Below are positions 23,748 through 32,729 of a stretch of DNA of 64,000 nt, piece by piece. Every line of letters starts with the position of its first letter. The stretch's first letter is position 1. The notes under the pieces are model-generated. The model saw only the letters and a list, made by a program, of their open reading frames with translations, made no database searches and was not told the origin of the DNA. Made by a program: the position numbers and the translations under genes. Origin of the DNA: Bacillota bacterium (GTDB lineage Bacteria; Bacillota; Clostridia; Lachnospirales; Lachnospiraceae); contig JAQXUQ010000002.1 of assembly GCA_029224465.1 (NCBI GenBank), positions 78,153 through 142,152 on the forward strand, read 5' to 3'.

Positions 23748-25630
23748 CGCGCGCTCCTTTCTGCGGAAGATCCTTCCGCGGTTGTCTGGCCTTCCGCCCC
23801 GGCCGTCTGCAGGCGGTACACTTTCGCGTACATGCCGTTCTTCGAAAGAAGCTGCTCGTGCGTGCCCTGTTCGATGATCTTTCCGTGATCCATCACATAG
23901 ATTCTGTCCGCGTGCATCAGCGTGGAGATTCTGTGCGCGATCAAAATGACCGTCGACGAGCCGAGGCTCTCCCGGAGTGATTCCCGGATCTTCGCGTCTG
24001 TCTCCGCATCGACCGCGGAAAGCGAGTCGTCAAAAATCATAACAGGCGGCTTCCGGATCAGCATCTGCGCGATCGCCGTACGCTGTTTCTGTCCGCCTGA
24101 AAGCGTGACACCGCGCTCGCCGACAAACGTATCGTACCCTTCCGCAAATTTTTCGACGGTATCATCGAGACTCGCGAGTCTTGCCGCGCGGCGCACTTCG
24201 CGAAGGTCATAGTTTCTTCCTGCGATGCCGATGTTGTCGGCAAGGGTTCTGGAAAACAGGAACGGCTCCTGCAAAACAATGCCGACATTGCTCCGCAGCC
24301 ACGACTTCTGAATATCCCGTATGTCCGTATCTCCGACCGTAATCTTTCCGTTTCCTTCCGGCAGCTCATACAGCCCGTCCAGAAGGTACATCAGTGTCGA
24401 CTTGCCGCTGCCGGTTCCGCCGAGAATGCCGATCGTCTTTCCCGCGGGAATTGTCATGCTGATGCCGCTTAAGACTTCCGCGGACCCGTTATCGTACTGA
24501 AAGCGGACATTCTCCAGATGAATATCCTGATGCATGTCCGGCGTCACGGCGCCCGGCCGGTCCTGTTCAGTCTTCGCGTTCATGATATAGCGCAGTCTGT
24601 CAATCGAGATTCCGGCTTTCGACATCTCCGTGATCGTTCTGCCGAGACTCCGGATCGGCCACGACAGCAGACCGTTGTAGGAAATCAGCGCGATATAGCC
24701 GCCGGCAGTCAGATTTCCGCGCACGCAGAAAACCGCGCCGAGCACCGTAACCAGCATCGTGCGCGTTGTAGCGATGATATTGCCCTCGACCCAGAACGCG
24801 GCAAACGTCTTCTGCAGTCTGATCCAGAGGCCCGTATAAAATTCGTTCTGCTTCTCGAAGCGCTCCTTCTCATAGCGCTCCCTGCCGAACGCGCGGACAA
24901 CCCGTACACCGGTCAGGTTTTCCTGCGCGATGCTCGAAAGCCTGCCTTCCTCTACGTCCGTCTGCTCGAACTGGTCCGCGATCTTCTGATGAAAGAACAC
25001 TGACCGCAGCACCATGACCGGAATGAAAAACGCCGCGACAATTGTCAGCGGTATATTGATGCCCGCCATGAACCAGATCGAAAGCACGATCAGCAGCACC
25101 GTGCGGAACAGGGCAACGAGCTGTTCGGACAGGAATGTTTTGATCGTTTCCACATCCGAAGTGCAGCGCTGGATGATATCCCCTGTATGGTTCTCACTGT
25201 ACCACGAAAACGGCAGATGGATGATATGCTCAAACAGCGAATCCCGCATGCGCTTCACCAGCGTCTCCGCGCCTTTGGAGTTCATGAGATTGAAAAGATA
25301 CCGGCAGATACCGCCTGCCGCGGCGACGGCCATGACCAGCACCGCAACGATATACAGGTGCGAGCGCAGATACGGGATGTCGCCGGTGCGCGCGAGCAGA
25401 GGCTGCAATAACGCCGGCATCGAAGCCGCGCTGTCTCCGATCACCGCGTCCACCGTGAACTGGATAATCTTCGGGTTGACCAGATCAATCAATGATACGA
25501 GTGCAGCAAAGAGAATTGCGAGAGTAAAGTACCTTTTACTGCCTTTCAGGAAAAACATCACCAGACTTACTCTGTCCGGATACGACAGAGTCCTGTCATT
25601 TGTAGTTTTACGGATTTCGTTATGCTTCAT
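23744..25630 (-). CDS. ABC exporter half-transporter with Asp in place of catalytic Glu (first subunit)
   Basis: A 628-residue membrane/ATPase subunit. The start at 25630 (MKHNEIRK) has AAAGGT before it and avoids a 17-residue extension. Six membrane segments cover about 30-335. The nucleotide-binding domain has Walker A GGTGSGKST, a canonical signature LSGGQKQR, and Walker B MIFDDSLSAVD, where Asp replaces the catalytic Glu. Combined with the degenerate signature in the partner, this marks the non-hydrolysing site of a heterodimeric exporter. It is the promoter-proximal gene of a two-gene operon. Confidence 0.92.
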   Translation of the reverse strand: MKHNEIRKTTNDRTLSYPDRVSLVMFFLKGSKRYFTLAILFAALVSLIDLVNPKIIQFTVDAVIGDSAASMPALLQPLLARTGDIPYLRSHLYIVAVLVMAVAAAGGICRYLFNLMNSKGAETLVKRMRDSLFEHIIHLPFSWYSENHTGDIIQRCTSDVETIKTFLSEQLVALFRTVLLIVLSIWFMAGINIPLTIVAAFFIPVMVLRSVFFHQKIADQFEQTDVEEGRLSSIAQENLTGVRVVRAFGRERYEKERFEKQNEFYTGLWIRLQKTFAAFWVEGNIIATTRTMLVTVLGAVFCVRGNLTAGGYIALISYNGLLSWPIRSLGRTITEMSKAGISIDRLRYIMNAKTEQDRPGAVTPDMHQDIHLENVRFQYDNGSAEVLSGISMTIPAGKTIGILGGTGSGKSTLMYLLDGLYELPEGNGKITVGDTDIRDIQKSWLRSNVGIVLQEPFLFSRTLADNIGIAGRNYDLREVRRAARLASLDDTVEKFAEGYDTFVGERGVTLSGGQKQRTAIAQMLIRKPPVMIFDDSLSAVDAETDAKIRESLRESLGSSTVILIAHRISTLMHADRIYVMDHGKIIEQGTHEQLLSKNGMYAKVYRLQTAGAEGQTTAEGSSAERSAR

Positions 25631-25695
25631 ATGGATACCTTTGCGAACTTCTGTAACAGGCGCGGCCGCTGAACGCCGCATCCTCCATTGACCGG

Positions 25696-25724
25696 ACTAT
25701 ACCATACTCCTGCGAAAAGAGCAA
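25696..25724 (-). promoter_or_regulatory. ABC exporter operon promoter
   Basis: On the minus strand TTGCTC (25719-25724), 17-bp spacer, TATAGT (25696-25701). It gives a leader of about 60 nt. Confidence 0.6.
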
Positions 25725-25758
25725 AATCGGTTCACTTCTCTTTTCCCCGTCCGGCGTG

Positions 25759-25764
25759 TATAAT
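25759..25764 (+). promoter_or_regulatory. -10 element of the MacA-like gene
   Basis: A perfect TATAAT 68 bp before the ATG at 25832. The -35 at optimal spacing (TTCTCT) is poor, so an activator or only weak activity is likely. Confidence 0.4.
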
Positions 25765-25831
25765 GACTATCAACATAACACCTACTTGATCCGGCAGTAA
25801 ATAACCGCCGAAAGGCGGCATGAGGTAATCC

Positions 25832-27670
25832 ATGAATTCACAGGAAAACAATCAGGAAAAGATCACTTTCGAGGATATGAATTCAGGCGGCAGCGAATCT
25901 GTCAACGAAGCAGCAGCCTCCGGCGCGGAGAATCCGGCTTCCCGGCCTGCTTCTGGTCCGGACGCGGAGGAGACGGCTTCGAAGCCTGCCGCTGGCAGCG
26001 CCGGAAACGGTAAAAACAGTAAAAAGCGGAAAAAAGGCCGCAAAAAGCTGATCAAAGGACTCATCATCGCGGGTGCAGCCGCAGCCGTCCTCGGCTTCTT
26101 TATCTGGAAAACCAAAAAATCCGCGGCGGATGTCTATCTGGAGGACACTGTTTCGAAGCGCGACATTGTCACCTACCATACCTTTACCGGAACGGCCGCG
26201 GCTGTGGATTCCCGCAGCGTCATGTCTGCTGTCTCGGGCGTAAAGGTCACCGAAGTTCCGGTGGAAGAAGGAGACTATGTCAAAAAGGGCGATGTCATCG
26301 CCGTTCTTGACTCTGCCGGTCTCGATGAGCAGATTTCCGAGAAGGAAGCCGCAATGGCAGCATCTGCCAATTCCAGTTCCATCCAGATCCGCTCCGCGCA
26401 GCATTCCTACAACAGCCTCCAGTCCAATGTGCATGACGGTCTGGATTCTTCCCTGCAGGGCGCGCAGGCCGGTATCGACTCCGCCTTCTCCGGACTCGTA
26501 TCCGCGCAGCAGGCTTTTAATAATGAAGTAAATTTGAATAACAAACAGCTCAGTGCGACGATTCTCGGCGCGATCCAGAATGTTGACAACGCTTACAATG
26601 CCGTGCAGCGCGCCGCGCTTTCCACACAGCAGGCAAAAGATGCGCAGGCGCACGCAGAGCAGCAGGCGGAGGACGCGGGACTTCCTTTTGATAATTTCTC
26701 CTCTTCGCAGGCGATCGAATCCAGTGAACTGACCGAAGATCAGGCCTGGGACGCCTACCATCAGGCAGTAACCAGTTATGAGGCTGCGAAAATCAATGAG
26801 GAAAATCAGCTGACACAGCTCTTTGACAGCCTGATTACCGCGCAGAACTCCTATCTGAACGCTGTCGACAGCTATAACGCGGCGGTCCGCAGTACGAAAC
26901 AGCAGCTCGAAAGCTACTCTTTGCAGGTACAGCAGGCGCAGGCCGGCGCGGATGATACTGTCAGCCGGCTGCAGCTGGAGAATCTCGAGGACCAGCGCAA
27001 GGATTATACAATTACGGCGCCGATCAGCGGACAGATCACGAAGCTTTCGGTAAAAACCGGCGACATCACCGCGGTATCCAATACAACCAGTCTCGCAACG
27101 ATCACGAACTATGACAAGATGAAAGTCGACATCAAGGTCGGCGAGTACGATATCGTGGACCTGAAGTCCGGCGATCCCGTTACAATCCGCATCCAGGCGC
27201 TGCAGAAGGATTATAACGGAAAAATCGCGCACATTGACCGCGAGGCGACCGTGGAGAACGGCGTCTCCTATTTCAACGCGGAGGTCAACTTCGCACCCGA
27301 TGAAAATGTACGCGGCGGCATGAGCGCCGAAGTGAAGCTGACCATCAACGATCTGCATGATGTTCCTTCCATTTCCAACGACGCGGTGCAGAATGCCGAT
27401 GACGGCTCCGCCTATGTCCTTGTCCGCAGCGAAGACGGCAAAACATACACGCGCAAAAACGTTACGCTCGGCGCGACCGACGGCTCCTACACGCAGGTTA
27501 CAGACGGTCTTTCGGAAGGCGACAAGGTCTACTACCTGCCTGCGAAGGCGCCCAGCCTGCAGGACGGTTTGTACATGAGTACAGACGAAGGAGCGGCAGA
27601 CGAAACGGATGACGGCGGTGCTCCTTCCGGCGCTGCTGCGGCAGACGGCGATGCCGCGCCGGCAGAGTAA
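25832..27670 (+). CDS. Efflux membrane-fusion/adaptor protein, MacA-like
   Basis: A 612-residue HlyD/MacA-type adaptor. An acidic, Ala/Ser-rich N-terminus of about 70 residues precedes one membrane segment (KGLIIAGAAAAVLGFFIW, about 71-88). A barrel-sandwich hybrid half follows (VSGVKVTEVPVEEGDYVKKGD), then a long Gln/Ala-rich coiled coil at about 170-390, the second half (ITAPISGQITKLSVKTGD), a beta barrel and the membrane-proximal domain. The acidic C-terminal tail is low complexity. It is the first of a set with an ATPase and a permease, the usual MacAB-like layout in Firmicutes, where the adaptor spans the outside of a single membrane. Confidence 0.9.
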   Translation: MNSQENNQEKITFEDMNSGGSESVNEAAASGAENPASRPASGPDAEETASKPAAGSAGNGKNSKKRKKGRKKLIKGLIIAGAAAAVLGFFIWKTKKSAADVYLEDTVSKRDIVTYHTFTGTAAAVDSRSVMSAVSGVKVTEVPVEEGDYVKKGDVIAVLDSAGLDEQISEKEAAMAASANSSSIQIRSAQHSYNSLQSNVHDGLDSSLQGAQAGIDSAFSGLVSAQQAFNNEVNLNNKQLSATILGAIQNVDNAYNAVQRAALSTQQAKDAQAHAEQQAEDAGLPFDNFSSSQAIESSELTEDQAWDAYHQAVTSYEAAKINEENQLTQLFDSLITAQNSYLNAVDSYNAAVRSTKQQLESYSLQVQQAQAGADDTVSRLQLENLEDQRKDYTITAPISGQITKLSVKTGDITAVSNTTSLATITNYDKMKVDIKVGEYDIVDLKSGDPVTIRIQALQKDYNGKIAHIDREATVENGVSYFNAEVNFAPDENVRGGMSAEVKLTINDLHDVPSISNDAVQNADDGSAYVLVRSEDGKTYTRKNVTLGATDGSYTQVTDGLSEGDKVYYLPAKAPSLQDGLYMSTDEGAADETDDGGAPSGAAAADGDAAPAE

Positions 27671-27682
27671 ACGGAGGCACCT

Positions 27683-28372
27683 ATGGAAGATATCCTCCGA
27701 ATGGTTAACATCTGCAAGGACTATGAGATGGGCGAGGAGACGCTCCATGTTTTGAAGAACGTCTCGCTGACCGTCCGCAAAGGCGAGTTTCTTGCGGTTC
27801 TGGGTCCTTCCGGGTCCGGAAAATCCACTCTGATGAACATTATCGGCTGTCTGGACACTCCGACATCTGGTGATTACTGGCTTCACGGCAAATACATCGC
27901 AGACGAGGACGAAACCAGCCTTGCGCATATCCGAAGCAGGGAAATCGGTTTCATCTTTCAGTCCTTCTACCTCCTGCAGAAGCAGACCGCGTACCAGAAT
28001 GTCGAGCTGCCGCTCCTGTACGCGAACGTGCCGCCGGCAAAAAGGAAAGAACGTGTAAATTACTGTCTTTCCATGGTCGGATTGACCGACAAGGTCGGAA
28101 ACTATCCCAACCAGCTCTCGGGCGGCCAGCAGCAGAGAGTCGCAATCGCGCGCGCGGTCGCAAACCACCCTTCCATCCTTTTAGCCGATGAGCCGACCGG
28201 CGCGCTGGACCAGAAAACCGGCGAACAGGTGATGCGTCTGTTTCATACGCTCAACGAGGAAGGCAACACAATTATCATGATCACCCATGATCCGAAGATC
28301 GCGTCGCACGCTTCCCGAATCGTCCGTATTCTGGACGGCGAAATCAGCGAGGGCGCTCTTGCCGACGCATAA
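27683..28372 (+). CDS. ABC transporter ATP-binding protein, MacB/LolD-like
   Basis: A 229-residue ATPase. Walker A is GPSGSGKST, the signature LSGGQQQR, and Walker [14 protein letters not shown], all of the MacB/LolD/SalX type. The family energises a mechanotransmission transporter rather than a channel. It starts 12 bp after the adaptor gene, with GGAGG near the ATG, and precedes the FtsX-type permease. The intact motifs make it catalytically competent. Confidence 0.93.
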   Translation: MEDILRMVNICKDYEMGEETLHVLKNVSLTVRKGEFLAVLGPSGSGKSTLMNIIGCLDTPTSGDYWLHGKYIADEDETSLAHIRSREIGFIFQSFYLLQKQTAYQNVELPLLYANVPPAKRKERVNYCLSMVGLTDKVGNYPNQLSGGQQQRVAIARAVANHPSILLADEPTGALDQKTGEQVMRLFHTLNEEGNTIIMITHDPKIASHASRIVRILDGEISEGALADA

Positions 28373-28503
28373 GCAGGCGACGCGCTGTGGCAGCCCCGTG
28401 AGCCTGTCTCCGGCGCAGTGTATGCCGCAAACACATGATCCCGCGCAGGCGAAGCATGGCGCGGCAGGACGAAAAAAGTAAAATCACAGGAGGATTCGCC
28501 TCG

Positions 28504-29709
28504 ATGCGAAATCATTTTGCCATGGTGCTGCAGAGCATCGAGATGGCTGTCGATAATATCCGGAGCAATAAGCTTCGTTCGTTTCTGACGATGCTGGGCA
28601 TTGTCATCGGCGTTGCTTCAGTCATTGCTCTTGTCACAATCGTACAAAGTGTTACGGGCTCCGTCATGTCCCAGTTTGAAGGACTCGGCGCCGGCACCAT
28701 CAGTGTCGCCGCGCCCGGAACCGTACTGAATCAGGGTTTATCCGATACCGCGCTGGATGAGCTTCGCGCGACAGAGGGCGTCACAGCCATCTCTCCCTCC
28801 GCGTCCATGTCGACTTCCGCGGTTTATCAGGATTCGATCACAAAGAACATCTCCGTGAACGGCTGCGATCCCGTGTATTTCCTGCATAACACGGATCAGC
28901 TTTCCGACGGCCGCGTGTTCAGCTCTGCCGAGAACGACGGGCAGACCAATGTCGCGATCGTTGACAAGGACTTCGTGAAAAATGTTCTCCGGGGAAACGC
29001 GGCGCTCGGAACAGAGTTCACGCTGAACGGTTACACTTATAAAGTGATCGGGATCCGGAAACCTTCCGACAGCCTTACCGCCGCAATGACCGACAACAGT
29101 CAGGTAAAGGGTACTGTTACGATTCCCTACAAAAACGTGCTCCGTATGCAGGGAACCGCAAATGTCACGAGTGTCGATGTGTATTACGGCGGTGCCTACA
29201 CTTCATCGCAGGTGGAATCGAACCTCCGCAAAACATTAAACCGGATCTACAATGACGCCGACAACGCCTTTTCGATCATCAACCTGGAAAGCCTGATGAA
29301 CGTCATGAATTCTGTCCGCACCATGCTGAGTACGATGCTGGGTGGCATTGCCTCCATTGCTCTTGTTGTCGGCGGCATCGGCATCATGAACATGATGCTG
29401 GTTTCGGTTTCAGAGAGAACAAAAGAGATCGGTCTTCGCAAGGCACTCGGCGCCGAGCCGGTCCGGATTCAGTCGCAGTTTCTGATTGAATCCATTACGC
29501 TGTCCGTCATCGGCGGTCTGATCGGCATCGTGCTTGGACTTCTGATCGCTTTTATCGGCGCGAAAGTGCTGAAAACGACCTTCTCCATATCCTATGGAGC
29601 AATTATCCTCGGCGCGGGCTTCTCGGCCGCTGTCGGTATTATTTTCGGCTGGATGCCGGCCAAACGCGCAAGCGCGCTCAATCCGATTGACGCCCTGCGC
29701 TCGGAATAA
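28504..29709 (+). CDS. ABC transporter permease, MacB/FtsX-like
   Basis: A 401-residue permease. The start at 28504 (MRNHFAMVLQSIEMAVDNI) is set by AGGAGG 9 bases upstream; a longer open frame from 28435 is less likely. Topology is one N-terminal membrane helix (SFLTMLGIVIGVASVIALVTIV), a large extracellular domain at about 60-270, and three C-terminal helices, with the FtsX signature SERTKEIGLRKALGA between the second and third. The protein should work with the adaptor and ATPase in exporting peptides, lipids or drugs. The following secreted protein may be a cargo or a partner. Confidence 0.93.
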   Translation: MRNHFAMVLQSIEMAVDNIRSNKLRSFLTMLGIVIGVASVIALVTIVQSVTGSVMSQFEGLGAGTISVAAPGTVLNQGLSDTALDELRATEGVTAISPSASMSTSAVYQDSITKNISVNGCDPVYFLHNTDQLSDGRVFSSAENDGQTNVAIVDKDFVKNVLRGNAALGTEFTLNGYTYKVIGIRKPSDSLTAAMTDNSQVKGTVTIPYKNVLRMQGTANVTSVDVYYGGAYTSSQVESNLRKTLNRIYNDADNAFSIINLESLMNVMNSVRTMLSTMLGGIASIALVVGGIGIMNMMLVSVSERTKEIGLRKALGAEPVRIQSQFLIESITLSVIGGLIGIVLGLLIAFIGAKVLKTTFSISYGAIILGAGFSAAVGIIFGWMPAKRASALNPIDALRSE

Positions 29710-29782
29710 AGAATAACCGGCGACCGCAAATACAGCGGGACGCCCTGAAAGACTCGAACGTTCACGAAAGAAAGGGGATCTT

Positions 29783-30430
29783 ATGAATCAGAAACTTACC
29801 GCGAAGCTGGCCGCAGTCACCGCTGCCGCAGCACTCCTTTGTACGCTGGCACAGCCCGCTGCGCTCTCCGCAAGCGCTGCTCCTGCCTATGAATCCAGGT
29901 GGACACAGACCATTTCCATGGAGGAACTGCTGCTGCCCGCGCTGTCCAATCCGTGGACCGACGCAAACGGCACGTACCGTCAGCTCAGGCAGGCACTCCG
30001 TTTCAAGACACTTTATCAGGGAAACATTCTGAGCCTCTGGCAGAAGGGCGCCCGCATTCCTGCAGAGTCCCTGCGAAAGCTCTCCGAAGAGGGCCTGATT
30101 TCCGGCTACCTGTACAAGCTGATCGCCGGCCTGCCGTTTACGGCTTCCGATTTCAGCGATGTTTTTAACGCAAATTATTATTATGCGGCAAATCCGGACC
30201 TTGCTGCTGCCGGCATTCCGCTCGATGAAAATCAGCTGTTCCAGCATTTCCTGACACAGGGCATGGCGCAGGGCAGAGTCGCGAGCCCCTCCTTCAACCT
30301 CTCTTATTTCAAGGCGAACTATCCGCAGCTCGAGAAGGCAATGGGCGGCAGCAATGTCAACTGGTACCTGTATTACATCCTGTACGGCAAGGATAACGGA
30401 CAGGTTGCCGACAGACTGCTGAAGAAGTAA
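29783..30430 (+). CDS. Secreted protein with NPDL-type repeats
   Basis: A 215-residue protein with a clear signal peptide (NQKLTAKLAAVTAAAALLCTLAQPAALSASAA, cleavage near 32). The C-terminal 90 residues carry two copies of a repeat of the form YYYAANPDLAAAG...LFQHFLTQGMAQGR and YFKANYPQLEKAMG...WYLYYILYGKDNGQ. This NPDL/HxxxxGxxEGR repeat is found in many secreted Lachnospiraceae proteins; its function is not known to me. AAAGGGG precedes the ATG at 29783. No promoter or terminator is evident between it and the MacB-like permease 73 bp upstream, so the four genes may be one operon. Confidence 0.82.
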   Translation: MNQKLTAKLAAVTAAAALLCTLAQPAALSASAAPAYESRWTQTISMEELLLPALSNPWTDANGTYRQLRQALRFKTLYQGNILSLWQKGARIPAESLRKLSEEGLISGYLYKLIAGLPFTASDFSDVFNANYYYAANPDLAAAGIPLDENQLFQHFLTQGMAQGRVASPSFNLSYFKANYPQLEKAMGGSNVNWYLYYILYGKDNGQVADRLLKK

Positions 30431-30443
30431 GAATTAACGGCGG

Positions 30444-32099
30444 TCAGGCGAGGAGCTGCTCACGGATCGGCGGAATCAGCTGTTTCTTTCTGCTGACAAC
30501 CCCGGGCAGCGAAGCCTGACCGTCCTTCGCTTCCACATGAAACGCGCTTCTGACCAGTTCTTCCGCTCCTTTTCCCGCGTACAGAAGAAGCGTCCCCTGC
30601 TGCGGGATGCTTGTCAGCATGTAAAAGATCATGTTCATGCCGCTCCGCTTCTGTTCTTTCGGAAGGTATTCCGCCACCGTCTTCTCCGCGATGCCATATG
30701 CCTTTTCACTCATAAAGAAGCCCTGACCGACCGAAATATTGTAATCTCCGATCGAAAATTCCTTATAATCCGTATGCAGAATATCATCCGCGTCCCGTCC
30801 GGTCAGATCTTCCCCGGCTTCAAACATACTTTTCGCGTACTCTTCGATGTTTTCGCCGGCAATGACAGAAAGTGCCCGCGCCGCTGCCTGATCCCGCAGC
30901 GTGCAGGTCGGTGAATGAAACATTAAAGTGTCCGAAAGAATCGCCGACAGCATCAGCCCCGCAATCTTTTCCGGGATCTTTACATTCTTTTCCTGATACA
31001 TTTCGTAGAGGATCGTCGAAGTGCAGCCTACCGGCTCATTCCGGAAGTACACCGGCCCTCCGGTTTCAAGGCTTCCGATTCTGTGATGGTCGATAATCTC
31101 CAGAATCGCCGCGCCTTCAAGTCCGTCCACAGCCTGCGATTCCTCATTATGATCGACGAGGATGACTTTCTTTCTGTGCATGTTCAGGAAATTCCGTCTG
31201 CTGATCACGCCGCAGTATTTGCCTTCTTTGTCGAGAATCGGAAAGTACCTGTGGCGAAGGCTCGCCATAACTTTACGTGCCTCTTCAATCGGCGTGCTGA
31301 CATTAAAGGTAATCAGGTTCTCCTTCAGCATGAAATACTTGATCGGCGCCGCCATGCTAACGAGTCTCGCGGACGCGTAGGTATCATAATGCGTCTGGAC
31401 CACAGTGCAGCCCGAAGACGCCGCGCGTTTTAACAGAATCGGCGGAACCTTGGAATCCGCGCACACGACAAGGCAGCTCGCGCCGCAGTCGATCGCGCAC
31501 ATCTGCGCTTCATAGCGGTTCGTGACCATCACAAGATCGCCCGGCTGCACGAGTTCCTCCATGACTTCCGGGCTGGTCCCGACCAGAATCCGGCCTTTCG
31601 TGATTTCTCCGTCGATATCACCGACAAGGAGCTTTCCGTCCAGGACTTCCAGAAGATTTCTGTAACTCGTATGCGCTTTCGAAAGAACCGCCGTATCGAA
31701 CAGATCCATATTCGCGTTGGCCACGTCCTTGACCGCGATCAGTCCCAGCAGGTTATTTTCTTTGTCCGTAACGCAGAGCGTGTCGATTTCATGCTCGAGC
31801 ATGTGCTTCCACGCTGCCCGCATGCTCATATTGCCATCCACGCCCGGTTCCTGCCGGATATCGATATTGCTGATATTGGGGCTTAAATCGACCGAAAGTC
31901 TTGGCTGCTCAAAGCCGAAATGCCGCAGGACAAACTCCGTCTCTCTGTTGATTTCACCCGCCCTGCGTGGCTCATAAACTTCTTCCTCCGAAATACGGTT
32001 TTTCAGATACGCATAGGAAATCGCCGAACAGATGGAATCCGTATCCGGATTCTTGTGGCCGATGACCCGGATAATGCGTTGTTTAGAAGTGTCGAACAT
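30444..32099 (-). CDS. ppaC: Mn-dependent family II inorganic pyrophosphatase with CBS and DRTGG domains
   Basis: A 551-residue regulated pyrophosphatase. The DHH catalytic domain is split: GHKNPDTDSICSAISY (14-29) at the N-terminus and VDHNE plus IIDHHRIG later. Between them sit two CBS motifs flanking a DRTGG domain. The DHHA2 domain with CTLRDQ and SGMNMIFYMLTSI closes the protein. The insert is typical of clostridial CBS-PPases, which are inhibited by AMP/ADP and activated by ATP or diadenosine polyphosphates. It hydrolyses pyrophosphate in the cytoplasm. It follows mntP, a manganese exporter, by about 30 bp, and manganese is its cofactor. Confidence 0.95.
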   Translation of the reverse strand: MFDTSKQRIIRVIGHKNPDTDSICSAISYAYLKNRISEEEVYEPRRAGEINRETEFVLRHFGFEQPRLSVDLSPNISNIDIRQEPGVDGNMSMRAAWKHMLEHEIDTLCVTDKENNLLGLIAVKDVANANMDLFDTAVLSKAHTSYRNLLEVLDGKLLVGDIDGEITKGRILVGTSPEVMEELVQPGDLVMVTNRYEAQMCAIDCGASCLVVCADSKVPPILLKRAASSGCTVVQTHYDTYASARLVSMAAPIKYFMLKENLITFNVSTPIEEARKVMASLRHRYFPILDKEGKYCGVISRRNFLNMHRKKVILVDHNEESQAVDGLEGAAILEIIDHHRIGSLETGGPVYFRNEPVGCTSTILYEMYQEKNVKIPEKIAGLMLSAILSDTLMFHSPTCTLRDQAAARALSVIAGENIEEYAKSMFEAGEDLTGRDADDILHTDYKEFSIGDYNISVGQGFFMSEKAYGIAEKTVAEYLPKEQKRSGMNMIFYMLTSIPQQGTLLLYAGKGAEELVRSAFHVEAKDGQASLPGVVSRKKQLIPPIREQLLA

Positions 32100-32129
32100 G
32101 TTTTCCCCCTTGTTTCCCCCTCGGATGAT

Positions 32130-32729
32130 TTAAGGCAAAAAGCTGCGTATAAAAATCTCAAGCCCGATGCCGATCAGAATCGTGCCGCCCAGAATTGAAG
32201 CCTTATCGGACAGCCGCGCGCCGAAGTGCCTGCCGAACCGCAGCCCGCACATGCAGATCGCGAACGTGACAACGGCAACGATCGCGCATGCCGTCAGCGC
32301 TTCCGGTGCCCCGTATTCCGAAATTGTAAACCCGACCGAAAGCGCATCAATGGAAGTGGCAATCCCCTGCATAAAGAGCGTCGCCGGGTCCAGCCGTTTG
32401 CAGCAGTGCTTCTCCTCCTCCGCCGCCCGGATCTTCCGGATGCCTTCCACCAGCATCTTGCCGCCGATATAAGACAGTAAAAACAGCGCGATCCAGGGAA
32501 TAAATTGCTGAAACGCCTCAAACGCGGATGCAATTTTATGAACGCAGAACCAGCCGGCCAAAGGCATCAGAAACTGAAAGCCGGCGTAGGTACCCGCAAT
32601 GCAGCACGTTCTCTTCTGCGACATGCCGGGATCTTCCAGCCCGTTGGCAATGGAAACCGAAAACGCATCCATCGCGAGGCCGGCGCCCAGAAGGATGCTG
32701 TTTATAATAAATGCGGATGTTACTGTCAT
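32130..32729 (-). CDS. mntP: Manganese efflux pump MntP family
   Basis: A 199-residue protein with six hydrophobic segments. The signature GLAMDAFSVSIANG (17-30) and its second-half counterpart ATSIDALSVGFTISE give the paired acidic residues that bind manganese. The loop after the third helix is basic and ends with EEEKHCCKR. It exports Mn(II). The start overlaps the stop of the AI-2E family gene in an ATGA arrangement. It lies directly upstream of the Mn-dependent pyrophosphatase. No yybP-ykoY manganese riboswitch is seen, as expected for an internal operon gene. Confidence 0.93.
   Translation of the reverse strand: MTVTSAFIINSILLGAGLAMDAFSVSIANGLEDPGMSQKRTCCIAGTYAGFQFLMPLAGWFCVHKIASAFEAFQQFIPWIALFLLSYIGGKMLVEGIRKIRAAEEEKHCCKRLDPATLFMQGIATSIDALSVGFTISEYGAPEALTACAIVAVVTFAICMCGLRFGRHFGARLSDKASILGGTILIGIGLEIFIRSFLP

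Noticed and set aside
25883..28168. 761-codon open frame on the minus strand opposite the adaptor and ATPase genes
   Set aside because: It is antisense to two genes with clear motifs; its translation has no recognisable domain and unusual composition, as expected of a GC-rich shadow frame.
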